A stretch of 64,000 bases of DNA from Channallabes apus. Lineage: Eukaryota > Chordata > Actinopteri > Siluriformes > Clariidae. How positions within the stretch are numbered: position 1 is the first letter of the stretch; the number at the start of each line of letters is the position of its first letter. The position numbers and the translations under genes were made by a program. The DNA is taken from assembly GCA_030522415.1 (NCBI GenBank), contig CM060131.1, positions 4,420,203-4,484,202 on the forward strand, read 5' to 3'. Shown here one piece after another: positions 46,001 through 53,690 of the stretch. The notes beneath the pieces are model-generated. The model saw nothing but the letters and a program-made list of their open reading frames with translations. It did not search any database and was not told the DNA's origin.

Positions 46001-47024
46001 AATGTATTTAAATGGCTGAGTAATAAAATAGTGAAACATAATCTAAGTATAATTACACATAATTTAAGTGTAATATAGCATAATTGAAGATTTAGTAAAC
46101 ACCTTATACAGAATAGTAGAGCAGTACAGCATATAGTTTTAGTAGCTTATAAATAAAAATGTACATTATGAGTATATTAGATTTACATAGTATTAGAACA
46201 ACATTTGGTTGAACATAGTAAAGTGTATGTTGCATAATTATTCAACATCACACAAACGGGGTGCTTTTGTGCTGGAATATATGTATACATGATGTAATAT
46301 TTATAACATATATCTGTCATTTACAAATAGGGGTATTGCAATTAAAACCCTTGTACAGATTTTCTCCTGAGTTTCCACTTAATAGTGTTCAGTTTGTTGG
46401 TTCTTTATTTGTTTGTCCTCTAAAAAGATTTCAAAGCAGCTGTCCTTAAAAAAAAATTCACACAAAAGCAATTTACACAAAAAAAAAAAAAAAAAACCTT
46501 AAACGTCTCACTTCTGTTTCTGTAAACTGTACTTAGCGCTTACCCTGTGTCTATTTTAGGTTACCTATCTAGGCAAAGTGACAATCCCGGGCTCCAAGTT
46601 TCTCTCAGGCTGCACCGAGTCTGCTGTGGTCGCATTGTGGGATACAAAGGCCTCGTCAATTGCCATGGATTCCCTGCTGGAGATCCGGCCTTTCCATGTG
46701 CGTCTTCACCACCTGAATGGGCGGAGTGAGGCGGCAGACGTAGTGGAGACATTCCAGGTGGCACGGATCGCGTACTGCACGGCAGATCATGAGGTGAGCC
46801 CGAAGGTGTTTGCGTTCATCTACCGGCAGATCAACGAGGACCTGACATTCCAAATGGACTGCCATGCTGTGGAGTGTGACAGCAAGCGCGCTGCCAAGAT
46901 GCTCGCTCACGCCATGATGGATGCCTTCACCAAGACCTTCCACTCCATGCGAACCGACGGGCGCATCCACCAATCAGGCTGCGAGATACCTGAAAACTCG
47001 AATGCAAATCCAGATGATGGCTGA
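24087..47024 (+). CDS. pid1: pid1, phosphotyrosine interaction (PTB) domain protein 1, short isoform
   Basis: Cytoplasmic adaptor with one PTB/PID domain, described in mammals (also called NYGGF4) as binding LRP1-type NPxY tails and dampening insulin signalling in adipocytes and muscle. Exons 24087-24116, 41747-41893 and 46560-47024 join in phase 0 to 213 codons plus TGA. The start [10 protein letters not shown] equals the human short isoform (217 residues as I recall). Exon 2 supplies [15 protein letters not shown] and [10 protein letters not shown]. Exon 3 carries the PTB fold from VTYLGKV through [20 protein letters not shown] and YRQINEDL to the helix [19 protein letters not shown]. An in-frame TAA at 24075-24077, 12 bases before the ATG, and A at -3 support the start. 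Intron 1 is 17.6 kb and intron 2 is 4.7 kb. An alternative first exon for the longer mammalian isoform was not found. Confidence 0.96.
24250..24608 (+). repeat. G-rich minisatellite in pid1 intron 1
   Basis: About 30 tandem units of 10-13 bases, mainly GGGGCAGCTT, GGGGTAGCTT and GGGGGGGCAGCTT, starting about 130 bases after the exon 1 donor. Four or more G per unit makes both the coding strand and the pre-mRNA quadruplex-prone. Open frames on both strands (e.g. [13 protein letters not shown] on -) are products of the stop-free repeat and not genes. Confidence 0.95.
24609..26466. other. pid1 intron 1, AT-rich with a diverged SINE and TTTC repeat
   Basis: No coding signal. Includes the SINE copy at 25780-26094 and a (TTTC)n tract at 26274-26310. 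Confidence 0.5.
25780..26094 (-). mobile_element. diverged SINE, GAAT-tailed family
   Basis: CACACTATGGGCAATTTGAG, GGAGAACATGCAAACTCCAT and ACCCTGGAGGTGCAAG match the family core with many substitutions. The tail side is replaced by unrelated sequence. An older copy than those at 3375 or 31264. Confidence 0.75.
26467..26960. mobile_element. non-autonomous Tc1-like element
   Basis: Between TA at 26465-26466 and 26961-26962. Ends TTGGCCAAAAGTTTGTGGAC and (complement) TGGCCAAAGGTTTATAGACA are inverted. The interior matches the older copy at 3756-4243. No intact transposase. Confidence 0.82.
26961..29349. other. pid1 intron 1, dinucleotide-repeat cluster
   Basis: No gene. CT/GT repeats at 27308-27354, CT/CA at 28000-28057, GT at 28131-28148, 28302-28331 and 28489-28528, CA at 28807-28880: six dinucleotide tracts in 1.6 kb. 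Confidence 0.65.
28807..28880. repeat. (CA)n microsatellite
   Basis: An uninterrupted run of about 37 CA units in pid1 intron 1. Confidence 0.95.
29350..29984. mobile_element. non-autonomous Tc1-like element
   Basis: Between TA at 29348-29349 and 29985-29986. Starts CAGTCACTGGCCACTTTATT and ends AATGAAGTGACCAGTGAATG, diverged inverted ends of the family also at 48395. Antisense transposase-like remnants remain but no intact frame. Confidence 0.82.
29985..31263. other. pid1 intron 1, no gene seen
   Basis: Holds a CA tract at 30244-30270 and the X-box-like block listed at 30342. The rest is unrecognised AT-rich intron. Confidence 0.5.
30342..30390. promoter_or_regulatory. candidate intronic element with two X-box-like palindromes
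   Basis: GTTACCTTGACAAC at 30342-30355 and GTTGCCATGGCGGT at 30377-30390 both resemble RFX X-boxes and lie 21 bases apart in pid1 intron 1. The surrounding 60 bases look less AT-rich than the intron around them. A tttacag precedes the block, so an unrecognised exon cannot be excluded, but no family was recognised in translation. Confidence 0.3.
31264..31637 (+). mobile_element. tRNA-derived SINE, GAAT-tailed family, full length
   Basis: Complete copy from GGCGGCGCGGTGGTGTAGTG to GATGAATGAATGAAT, flanked on both sides by ATATAT, so the duplication is ambiguous. One of the least diverged copies. Confidence 0.9.
31638..32759. other. pid1 intron 1, no gene seen
   Basis: AT-rich sequence with a TTA tract near 32047-32062 and a T run near 32281-32299. 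Nothing else recognised. Confidence 0.5.
32760..33835 (-). pseudogene. Tc1-like transposon relic interrupted by a SINE
   Basis: Right end AACTGGCGATGACTG abuts TA at 33836. On - the frame fragments include the KVLFSDES segment (first catalytic Asp) near 33000. The sequence CAGATGCCCCAAACAATCA before the SINE and AATCAGAAAGGGGATTCATC after it are contiguous in other teleost copies as I recall. The transposase half beyond the first Asp is gone. Confidence 0.8.
32799..32990 (-). mobile_element. tRNA-derived SINE (TTTACATTTAG-tailed family) with TSD
   Basis: Reverse copy: tail TTTACATTTAGCCATTTGGC at the left, then TTATCCAGAGCGACTTACAT, and the tRNA-like part TGAGCTACCCCTGG at the right (B-box complement GGGGTTTGAACC). 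Flanked by CAATCA at 32793-32798 and 32991-32996. Inserted in the Tc1 relic. Confidence 0.88.
33838..35372. other. pid1 intron 1, no gene seen
   Basis: About 33990-34110 resembles a common teleost repeat (CGATTTTATTTGTCTG, GAGGCAAGGAAAAACAAACT), but is too decayed to classify. The rest is unrecognised. Confidence 0.4.
35709..35757. repeat. (CT)n microsatellite
   Basis: About 24 CT units with one CG interruption. Confidence 0.95.
35904..36957 (-). pseudogene. Tc1-like transposase pseudogene (frameshifted)
   Basis: Starts [20 protein letters not shown] at 36957, with a DNA-binding helix ([21 protein letters not shown]). After a frame change it carries AWSDESRF (first Asp), then [12 protein letters not shown] (second Asp) and [12 protein letters not shown] (Glu), ending [10 protein letters not shown]. 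The pieces lie in four overlapping frames, so at least three frameshifts inactivate it. The catalytic motifs themselves are intact, which suggests a fairly recent copy. Confidence 0.88.
35911..37103 (-). mobile_element. Tc1-like transposon, defective
   Basis: Short inverted ends ACACTCATCTAAAGGATT on the left and (complement) ACACTCACCTAAAGGATT on the right, bounded by TATA. About 1.19 kb, with the transposase on -. Confidence 0.88.
37274..38799. other. pid1 intron 1, no gene seen
   Basis: A/T-rich sequence with C runs near 38118-38133 and a T run near 38461-38478. No repeat family or exon recognised. Confidence 0.5.
38800..39261. mobile_element. non-autonomous Tc1-like element
   Basis: Left end GATCAGCCATAACTTTAAAACC and right end GGTTTTAATGTTATGGCTGA are inverted, with TA at both flanks (38798-38799, 39262-39263). 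The interior is non-coding and GC-rich at 38860-39000. Confidence 0.85.
39262..40164. other. pid1 intron 1, no gene seen
   Basis: CT/CA microsatellite at 39479-39529; otherwise unrecognised AT-rich sequence. Confidence 0.5.
40165..40451. mobile_element. truncated AAGTAC-type hAT-like element
   Basis: Matches the right half of the element at 50661: GTTGTGCGCGTTCTTATCAT, the GTAAGGAGTAGAAAGTACAG repeats, and the end TTCGTTACTTGACACCTCTG. The left half is missing. Confidence 0.82.
40635..41290 (-). pseudogene. L2/Jockey-type LINE reverse-transcriptase relic
   Basis: On -: [20 protein letters not shown] then [20 protein letters not shown] and MKCFKRLV (RT N-terminal), followed toward lower coordinates by a [15 protein letters not shown] stretch and [16 protein letters not shown]. 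The FADD catalytic motif is degraded to IERDDMTI. The region between is shortened and stops interrupt the frame. Confidence 0.75.
41747..41893 (+). CDS. pid1: pid1 coding exon 2
   Basis: Acceptor tctttctcag, donor TATAAG/gtaaga, 49 codons, phase 0 to 0. Encodes [15 protein letters not shown], then [18 protein letters not shown] and THTGYK, parallel to the human exon. It is the entry into the PTB domain. Confidence 0.96.
41894..44149. other. pid1 intron 2, repeat relics, no gene seen
   Basis: About 42040-42620 holds decayed repeat-like stretches (GGCAAGGAAAAACTCC at about 42207, AAGCCTTGTGGGACACCACA at 42431). A TTA microsatellite lies at 43047-43097 and a CA tract at 43506-43551. No exon recognised. 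Confidence 0.45.
44150..44685 (+). mobile_element. unclassified interspersed repeat, copy 1
   Basis: Shares its 3' 190 bases (GAGATTTGCCTTTTATTGAC, CACCAAATGCAAATGCACTG, AAACATTTACACACAAC) in inverted form with 45473-45676. Its middle (CTGGCCATGATAGA, CCCAGTGCACCA) is shared in inverted form with 61440-61790. I cannot assign the family. Confidence 0.65.
44705..44778 (+). mobile_element. Tc1-family fragment
   Basis: CACCCAAAGGATCTGCTGCT and CATCCTGGTGCCAGACACCA match a segment I recall from the teleost Tc1 family with GATCAGCCATAAC ends (the copy at 38800). A short isolated fragment. Confidence 0.45.
45063..45317 (+). mobile_element. 3'-truncated SINE, GAAT-tailed family
   Basis: Begins GGCGGCGCGGTGGTGTAGTG and matches the family to CCTGCGATGGATTGGCA, then stops abruptly before the CCTGTCCAGGG segment and tail. 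3' truncation is unusual for a retroposon and implies a later deletion. Confidence 0.88.
45473..45676 (-). mobile_element. unclassified interspersed repeat, copy 2 (inverted)
   Basis: Reverse complement of 44485-44685 with an estimated 80 percent identity by eye: GTTGTGTGTAAATGTTTGCA, GTGCATTTGCATTTGGTG, GTCAATAAAAGGCAAATCTC. Together the two copies form a long inverted repeat around a 0.8-kb spacer with the SINE. Confidence 0.75.
45677..46559. other. pid1 intron 2, no gene seen
   Basis: AT-rich intron ending in an A run (46480-46497) and the exon 3 acceptor. Nothing else recognised. Confidence 0.5.
46560..47024 (+). CDS. pid1: pid1 terminal coding exon, PTB domain
   Basis: Acceptor gtctattttag, 154 codons and TGA at 47022-47024. 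Contains most of the PTB domain: VTYLGKV strand, the LSGCTE segment, [49 protein letters not shown] and the long C-terminal helix, ending with a short acidic tail NANPDDG. High GC compared with its AT-rich surroundings, as expected of a conserved exon. Confidence 0.97.
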   Translation, partial: VTYLGKVTIPGSKFLSGCTESAVVALWDTKASSIAMDSLLEIRPFHVRLHHLNGRSEAADVVETFQVARIAYCTADHEVSPKVFAFIYRQINEDLTFQMDCHAVECDSKRAAKMLAHAMMDAFTKTFHSMRTDGRIHQSGCEIPENSNANPDDG

Positions 47025-47077
47025 GGCTGAGGGCAGAGGAGGTGGAACCTGTAGGGGAAATGTTTGATTCCAAGGAA

Positions 47078-47083
47078 AATAAA
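47078..47083 (+). terminator. candidate pid1 polyadenylation signal
   Basis: AATAAA 54 bases after the pid1 stop. Another AATAAA lies near 47111. The short distance would give an unusually small 3' UTR, so a distal site further downstream is equally possible. Confidence 0.3.
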
Positions 47084-47099
47084 TCAAAATGTTCTCTTA

Positions 47100-49820
47100 G
47101 CTCACAGCTAATAAATAAATGCCTCACTGCAGCCATATTGCTCTCAAATCCAGTTCTAGAATATTGCAATGAAAAATTGATCAGGAACATTTATTAGGAT
47201 ATCACGACAGACTGTTGTTCTCAACTGCTGCGGTAGTATATTGTTTCAGAATGTTACCATTGTTGTTCTACAATATTGTGATCCTGGTGTGTTCTAGAAT
47301 ACTGTCATAAAATATTGCATTTAGAATATTGTGATTAATATTCTGGGAAATTGGATGCATATCTTTGCTCTAAATTCTCATGATCAAACTTTACTTTAAA
47401 ATAATTACAACTCTTGTTATAGGACCTCCAAAAAAATGACCTTTTATAGAAAATCTCAACCCATGTTATCGAACATGTATCTTAATTATTTTCTAATAAG
47501 TCAGATAGTTTTACATTATTTTTCCAGTCCTCTTTAATGCCTTGATATAATGTTTCTCTAGAAGTACATTGTATAATTACAATACAGTACAAGCTTTTTA
47601 TGCAGCGTCAAATATTGGGAGCATTGTTTTAGAACTTATAAAAGATTCTTCCCGAATTTTGCATAATGACGCAACATTTGTTTTAGAATGTGATGGGATT
47701 TTGTTTTGGAAGGTCGCCTAGCAGGCTTCGGATACAGGATCATCAAATATCCAGAGCATTACAATTAGGATGCAGTCTTTTTTTAATTTTGTGGTGGATT
47801 GTTCCATACACTAATCTGGAACATAGAGGTAAAGTGGTCAAGAATGTCACTTACAATATTTAAAAAATGTGCTTTACCATATGAAAAAACTGTTCTAGAT
47901 TATTGTTCTAGAACGTCACAATTGACCAGAAGTGACAGATCTCTAGCCCAGGTGCCCAGCACCAGCAAAATACTTGTCAATGGTCAAGATTCTACCAATC
48001 ACTGATCCAAAAATCATATTTAATTTAAAAAACCATTGAAATTATTATGTATGTTTAAACATAAAACAGTAGAATCTTGTATTTTTTAAAACATAAACGA
48101 AATACTGAAACTAGCATTACAATAAATTTTGTAATTATGGAGATTGCAGGACAGCCAAAATCTACATTTCCTTTTTCCTCCCTACAATGAAAAAAATGGA
48201 CTAGGCCAATGGCTTCCAAGTTCACTCCACGAAATTACACCCATTTTCGTGTCATTGTTCAATAAATTTTTATATATCAGGATAAATGATATAAGGACAA
48301 ATTTTTATCCTAATTAATAGATTTCTGGAAAACAAAAATATAACAGTGCTAATTTATGAATTTATAATTTACTCAGCTTTTATAGGCCATAATACACCCC
48401 ACTTGCCACTTTATTGGGAACATTAGGCCCAACTGCCTGTTAATGCAAATGTTTGATCAGCCAATCAAGGCGGTAGGAACCCAATACATTTAGGAATTAA
48501 GTTAAACGGTGATTTAAATGACTTTGAACGTAGCATTGTTGTTGGTGCTGTACAGGCTGGTGTGAGTATTTCATACAACTGCTGATCTACTGGGATTTTC
48601 AGGCACAGACATCTGCAACGTTTGCAGAAAATGGTCTGAAGAATAGAAAATATGCATTGAGCTTGAGTTTTCTGGGTGAAAATGCCATGTAGATCTCTTG
48701 TTTGCTGAATATCTCATGTATGCCGAAGATCAACATGGACACAGATTCATCCCGCCTTGTATCAATAGTTCTGGCTGGTGCTGGTGTAATGCTGTGGGGG
48801 ATATTTTCTTGGCACATTTTGGACCCCTTAGTAAAAAAAGTGAGCATCGATTAAAAGCCACAACCTACCTGAGTATTGTTGCTAATCATCTATTTATGAC
48901 CCTAGGATAACGCACAATGTCACAAAGCTAAAATCATCTCAAAGTGGTTTCTTGAATTTGACAAAGAGTTCCCTGCCTCCACAGTCACCAAATAGCAATC
49001 CAGTAGAGCACCTTTGGGACGTCATGAAACAGAAGATTCGCAATTGAATTGCGAATTGGTGAATCAATTTTGTCTGTGCAGCAACTGAATAATATCTGAA
49101 TGAGGAATGATCGTGTCAATATGGACCAAAATCTCTAAGGAATGTTTCCAGCACCTTGTTTAATCCATGCCACAAAGAATTATGGTCCAACCCAGTACTA
49201 TTCACGTGTGCCTAAATGAAGTGGCCAGTGAGTGTATATTCAAAGTATTCTCAATATTGTGACATCACAATAATCGAATATCACATCAGATCTTTGTATC
49301 TTGGAAACATGACTAAACGTTCTAAAACATTGTTTAAATCACATAATTGTCCCAAGATGTTGCAATAGATGTGATTTAATCTGTTGAAGCATTATTCTAG
49401 AACATCAGTGGTGAACCAGTTTTGTAGTACATAGCTACAACGTTGCTGTATAACTTTTCAAGGGAATCAGACGGATAGTTTGGTAGAATGTTCCATAATG
49501 TTGTTATCGAACAGTAGAATTTTCAGAATGATTCCAAAACTTGTTCTGAAACATTGCTAAAAGCTTTATTGAGAATGTACGATTGTTTAAAAATACAATT
49601 GTTCGAGAGTGTGTCGTCCAGTGTATTCTATAGCATCACGATAAAACGTGATACAATTCCAAGAGGGACGTTGTTTTATAACGTTGTGATGAATTCTATT
49701 TTTCTAGTAATGCAAACATTCTACACTGCGGACATTCATCTAGAATGCTGTAACAGAATGTTGTTCTCAAATGACATGAGTGCATTCCTGAACATTGTGA
49801 ATGAATATAGTCGAGGAAAC
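47100..49820. repeat. degenerate TTCTAGAA / ATTGTGATG repeat cluster
   Basis: Loosely repeated motifs with core TTGTTCTAGAAyATTGTGATG, e.g. at 47154, 47290, 47550, 47683, 47890, 47905, 49375 and 49740, many in TTTTAGAA or TTTCAGAA variants. The spacing is irregular. The cluster is split by the Tc1 element at 48395-49234 and has an echo at 54840-55125. Probably an old, diverged tandem repeat. Confidence 0.5.
48395..49234 (+). pseudogene. Tc1-like transposon relic
   Basis: Between TA at 48393-48394 and 49235-49236. Ends ACTTGCCACTTTATTGGGAA and (complement) TCACTGGCCACTTCATTTAG are inverted. The interior keeps a VGAVQAG-like start, CCAGTAGAGCACCTTTGGGA (the PVEHLWD region) and other Tc1 pieces in broken frames. 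Same family as 29350. Confidence 0.82.
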
Positions 49821-49821
49821 G

Positions 49822-50660
49822 ATAGCTCCCCTTTACGGAAAGCCGCTTTGTGTTACAGTCACGGTACGAGAGGTGGGGCTTTCCTGTCTTGCATTCTCTT
49901 TAGCCAATAAGAATCTCTGGAATCTGTTTCCTCTTTCACATAGTGTTCCTTGAGTAGGCAAAATTCTTACCCAATGTGTTTTTTAAAATTGTGGTTTTAA
50001 CAGCCAGATGTGTGTGTGAGTGTGAGTGAAAGAGAGCGCAAGAGACAGAGAGAGAGAGATTTATACTAAAGCCCATGGAAAAACCATGGATAAATCTTTA
50101 AAGAACGGGTTTTTGAACACAATACTAGGTGATGCTTTGTGCTGTGCTGTGTGCATGTTTGTGTGCGCGGGGTTGTGGTTTGAAGTAAGTGACAGATTTA
50201 TTTTTTTCTCAGCCACATTTATCGCAGTGTGTAAATACAAGTTCTCAACTGTGCTGTGCTCAATTGTATTTAAAAAAAAAGAGAAGTTTTTATTCCCTCT
50301 GCTTTGACCTGTTTGGCTGCTTCCCAAATGCCAGTGTACGATCCATGTCTTAATTATAAATAATTCTCACAACTGTGGGAAGTGTGAAGACTTAAACAAG
50401 CTCGTTTGTGATCTACTTCAGTCAGTAAACACAGTAATATATAAGCTACAGCTTTCTCTCTTAGATGAATTAGCTAAGCCTGCGCACTGCATCCGCAAGT
50501 TCTGTTAGACTGCATTTTGTGAGTTGATGTTCATCTTAAGAACACGAGACATGACCGCCAGCATTTGGGAGTTAGCCTCAGCATGACAGGGGGTCCAGTT
50601 CCTGTCTCTTTCTGAGCAGTGGTGAATGTTCGATATCATGCTGCACATTTTCATTTTAAG
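49822..50660. other. pid1 3' flank, no gene seen
   Basis: GA-rich tract near 50028-50060; nothing coding recognised. Confidence 0.5.
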
Positions 50661-51165
50661 CAGTGGTGTCAAAAGTATTCACATTCATTACTTGAGTAGA
50701 AGTATAGATATTAGGGTTCAAAATTACTTCTTTAGAAGTTGAAGTATCAACCCAAGCTTTTTACTTAAGTAAAAGTGTAAAAGTACTGGTTTCAAAACTA
50801 CTTAAAGTATAAAAGTAAAAGTACCGTGAGGGGCGACAAAAGCATTAAGATCTCGCTTTTTGATCATGCGACGGGGGGTGGGGGGGTGGTTTGGGTGCGT
50901 TGTGCGCATTCTTATCATGTGACCTGGTGCGTTGTGCGCGTTCTTATCATGTGACCGGGGGGTGGCGCGTTCTGATCATAAACATAGAGTAACGAGGCTA
51001 TTTTTAAAATGTAAGGAGTAGAAAGTACAGATAATTGCTTAAAAATGTAAGGAGTAGAAGTAAAAAGTCGGCTGAAAAATAATTACTCCAGTAAAGTATA
51101 GATACCCAAAATTTCTACTTAAGTAAGGTAACGAAGTATTTGTACTTCGTTACTTGACACCTCTG
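50661..51165. mobile_element. hAT-type MITE (AAGTAC family) with 8-base TSD
   Basis: 505 bases flanked by perfect duplications ATTTTAAG at 50653-50660 and 51166-51173. Left end CAGTGGTGTCAAAAGTATTC; right end TTCGTTACTTGACACCTCTG (complement CAGAGGTGTCAAGTAACGAA). Non-coding, with many internal AAGTA motifs and a G-rich centre (50873-50890). Confidence 0.92.
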
Positions 51166-51245
51166 ATTTTAAGGTACTTAATACAGGTTATTGGTTATGT
51201 TCACATGATTTTTGGATATATATTTTCTTGTACAATTGGTTGTGG

Positions 51246-51247
<2 letters not shown>

Positions 51248-51322
<75 letters not shown>
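51248..51322. repeat. (CA)n microsatellite
   Basis: About 37 uninterrupted CA units. Confidence 0.95.
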
Positions 51323-51324
<2 letters not shown>

Positions 51325-53066
51325 CTCCAAATGAAAAAAAAAAAGACTGTAACTGGACTGAACATTAGTGGATCAGGGAGAGAAAGAGATTTATATACAG
51401 TATAAATATGAATATAAGTTTATCTATCCAGTGTATTCATAAAGCTTTTGTTTAAACAGATGTATCAGTTCTCTATTATTCCAGTCAAATGTTCATAGAT
51501 ATTTTTGTTTAATCACATGAAGTCAGTATTGTGCAGAGAAAGAATGAGTGTGCTGTTGTTTTCTGTGAATCTTCTCACTTTCTGCCACAGCAGCTTTAAA
51601 CGTCTGGTGTGAATTTCTATCCAATAAAAGTCCTCACATTTAAACACCTTATCAGCACAAGATCATTTGTGTGTGTTATGTTTTAGGATATTGTGTCAGT
51701 TGCTTTAAAATGTTTTGTTTGCCTTTTGTGGTCATTCATTCATTCATTCATCTTGAGTAACCGCTTCATCCTGACGGGATACTATAAGCAAGCAAGTAGA
51801 ATGGGATCTCTCAAAAGGTACTAAGTACACAGGAAACCAATCTTTAAAGAGCACCATGCCAATAATCAGAATTAGTGATTTTCAAAGACACTTGGCGTGG
51901 ATATAATTTTAGGAATTTGTAAAAATCATTTAAGAGTTTTTAGTCCTTTAAGTTTTGCAAGTATTAAAAATTATATTTTAGGATTATGTTAGTTTGTTCA
52001 ATTACATTTGGTCTCTAAAATGGGGGTTGAAAGTGTTATGATGTCTACACCATTCACTTGATTTTGATGTAATTACCCTCACAATTAAGATTATTTTGAA
52101 CAATGCCTAGGATAAAGCATGAACATAAAGCTAGACAAGCATGAAATCCACATGATACACATTCACAATGCTTTCAGGGAACAAGTGAGACATCTTCCAA
52201 CCCCCTACCCCACTAAAGCTGAGAGGGAGTCCTGGACTTCCAGGCAAGTTATCCTTGGTCTGATGGATTCCCACTGGCCAGCAGAGACCGGACTTGGCAT
52301 AACCCTTACCGCAAGGGGCAACAATGGCCTCATCAGAGGCACTGAAGAGTACAGACTCAATGTACAAGGCCATGTCAGCGTCACAAATAGTCTGTAGGGT
52401 GGCCTCATCATCCTCTGGCTTGGGCGTCTCTTGGGAGTCCTCATGAACGTGTCTGTAGAAGCTGACCGGCCATCCTCTGGCATGAGACAGTAGGGGATTT
52501 CATGTTGGGGCTGACTGAGCTGGTAAAGCCACCCCATCTGGCATGACCTCAACTGTAGAAGCCACCCATCTTTTTTGGAATGAACCCATGAATTTTCCAT
52601 CAAGTTGCTAACAATGCAAACAGCCAGTGTTATAAACCTCAGTGCGGATACACAAACTGAAACTCACTTCCCAATATGAAAGAAACAGTCCTTCCAAAGC
52701 TGCAATTTTCAAAAATATTTATTCTTGCTTTTTAAATGTTGACAGTGGTGACAAAAGGATGTCCTCCTTATAACGTAACAAGAATTAGCTTGTTCTAAAT
52801 AAAGGAAGTAAAATATTTTTATGTAGTTTATGTTGAATTACTATTGTTGCTTATGCGCAGTTGCCCAATAAATCACGCAAATAAAGACGAGGCAGTATCC
52901 TGCAAATAAAAAAATGTGTTTACATTTAATTAGTATGATCTTACTGCTGTAATACTGTAGCAGCATATGGCATTTTCTGTAAGCACAGTGTAATATTTTA
53001 ATCCTATCGAAAAACTGCTTGAATTTGTGAAAAAAGCAGATGAATAGTCTATTGCAAGGCCTTCAG
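51323..53066. other. pid1 3' flank with one unexplained open frame
   Basis: Holds a SINE-tail fragment at 51729-51777 (CATTCATTCATTCATC, GTAACCGCTTCATCCTG, antisense to the GAAT family). An unidentified 132-codon open frame lies on - at 52205-52603 (starts MMENSWVHSKKDGW, rich in Pro/Arg/Ser) with no motif I recognise. Its GC content is higher than its surroundings, so it may be an undetermined repeat. Confidence 0.4.
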
Positions 53067-53690
53067 CTACACCTCAGGTAGCAGTTCATCAGAATACTTA
53101 TACCAGCCTACACTCTGGTTATTCAGCACATGGGCATTGATTGTATCTATTGTCCTGAACACAAAATTCAGGGACTTGTGGAGTTCATGACTGATGTTTA
53201 TAGCCACAGAGTTGTAACTGTGAAGAATACAATGGATAATATGATAATATAGTACACACTCTTCCAAAAAAACATGAAGCCACGGTACCTGCCAACCACG
53301 GAGGGGGCACCATCTGTGGCACAGTTGCTGGACTGAATGGGATGGACTTTCATGGATACTCATCCACAGGATACTCAACCATGGTTAGCCCTCATGCATC
53401 TGTTGAGAGATACCCCCCTCCCCTCCCCTCCCTCCTTAAAAAAAATCATGTGAAACTCTGCCATCAGATAGACATCGGACATAGTACATAGGCTCAAGTG
53501 TTATGCTAAATGGATGATAATGAAGTATGGCACAGAGCTGCTTCCCATTATCCAGTGCCGTCTCCCTGACCATTCACACCACCGAGTCATCATGAATGAG
53601 GTGATTTGCTTTCTCTACCATTTCTGGGTCTCTTTTTATGATCATGGCGATAATCTCTTTTACTGACACTACTGTAACAGGGAGGTGTCA
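53067..53690 (-). pseudogene. hAT transposase-like relic (ZBED5-like), tentative
   Basis: On -: NCATDGAPSVVGR-like sequence from about 53330, then NISHELHKSLNFVFRTIDTI and NAHVLNNQ. This resembles the hAT pattern CTDGAPAM-G, then H-x-ALAS, then V-x-IN-x-I-x-ALN. Frames are broken and nothing upstream is clearly alignable. Could also be a domesticated-gene relic. Confidence 0.42.

Noticed and set aside
46656..46973. 105-codon open frame on the - strand across pid1 exon 3
   Set aside because: Antisense shadow of the GC-rich PTB exon; no motif.
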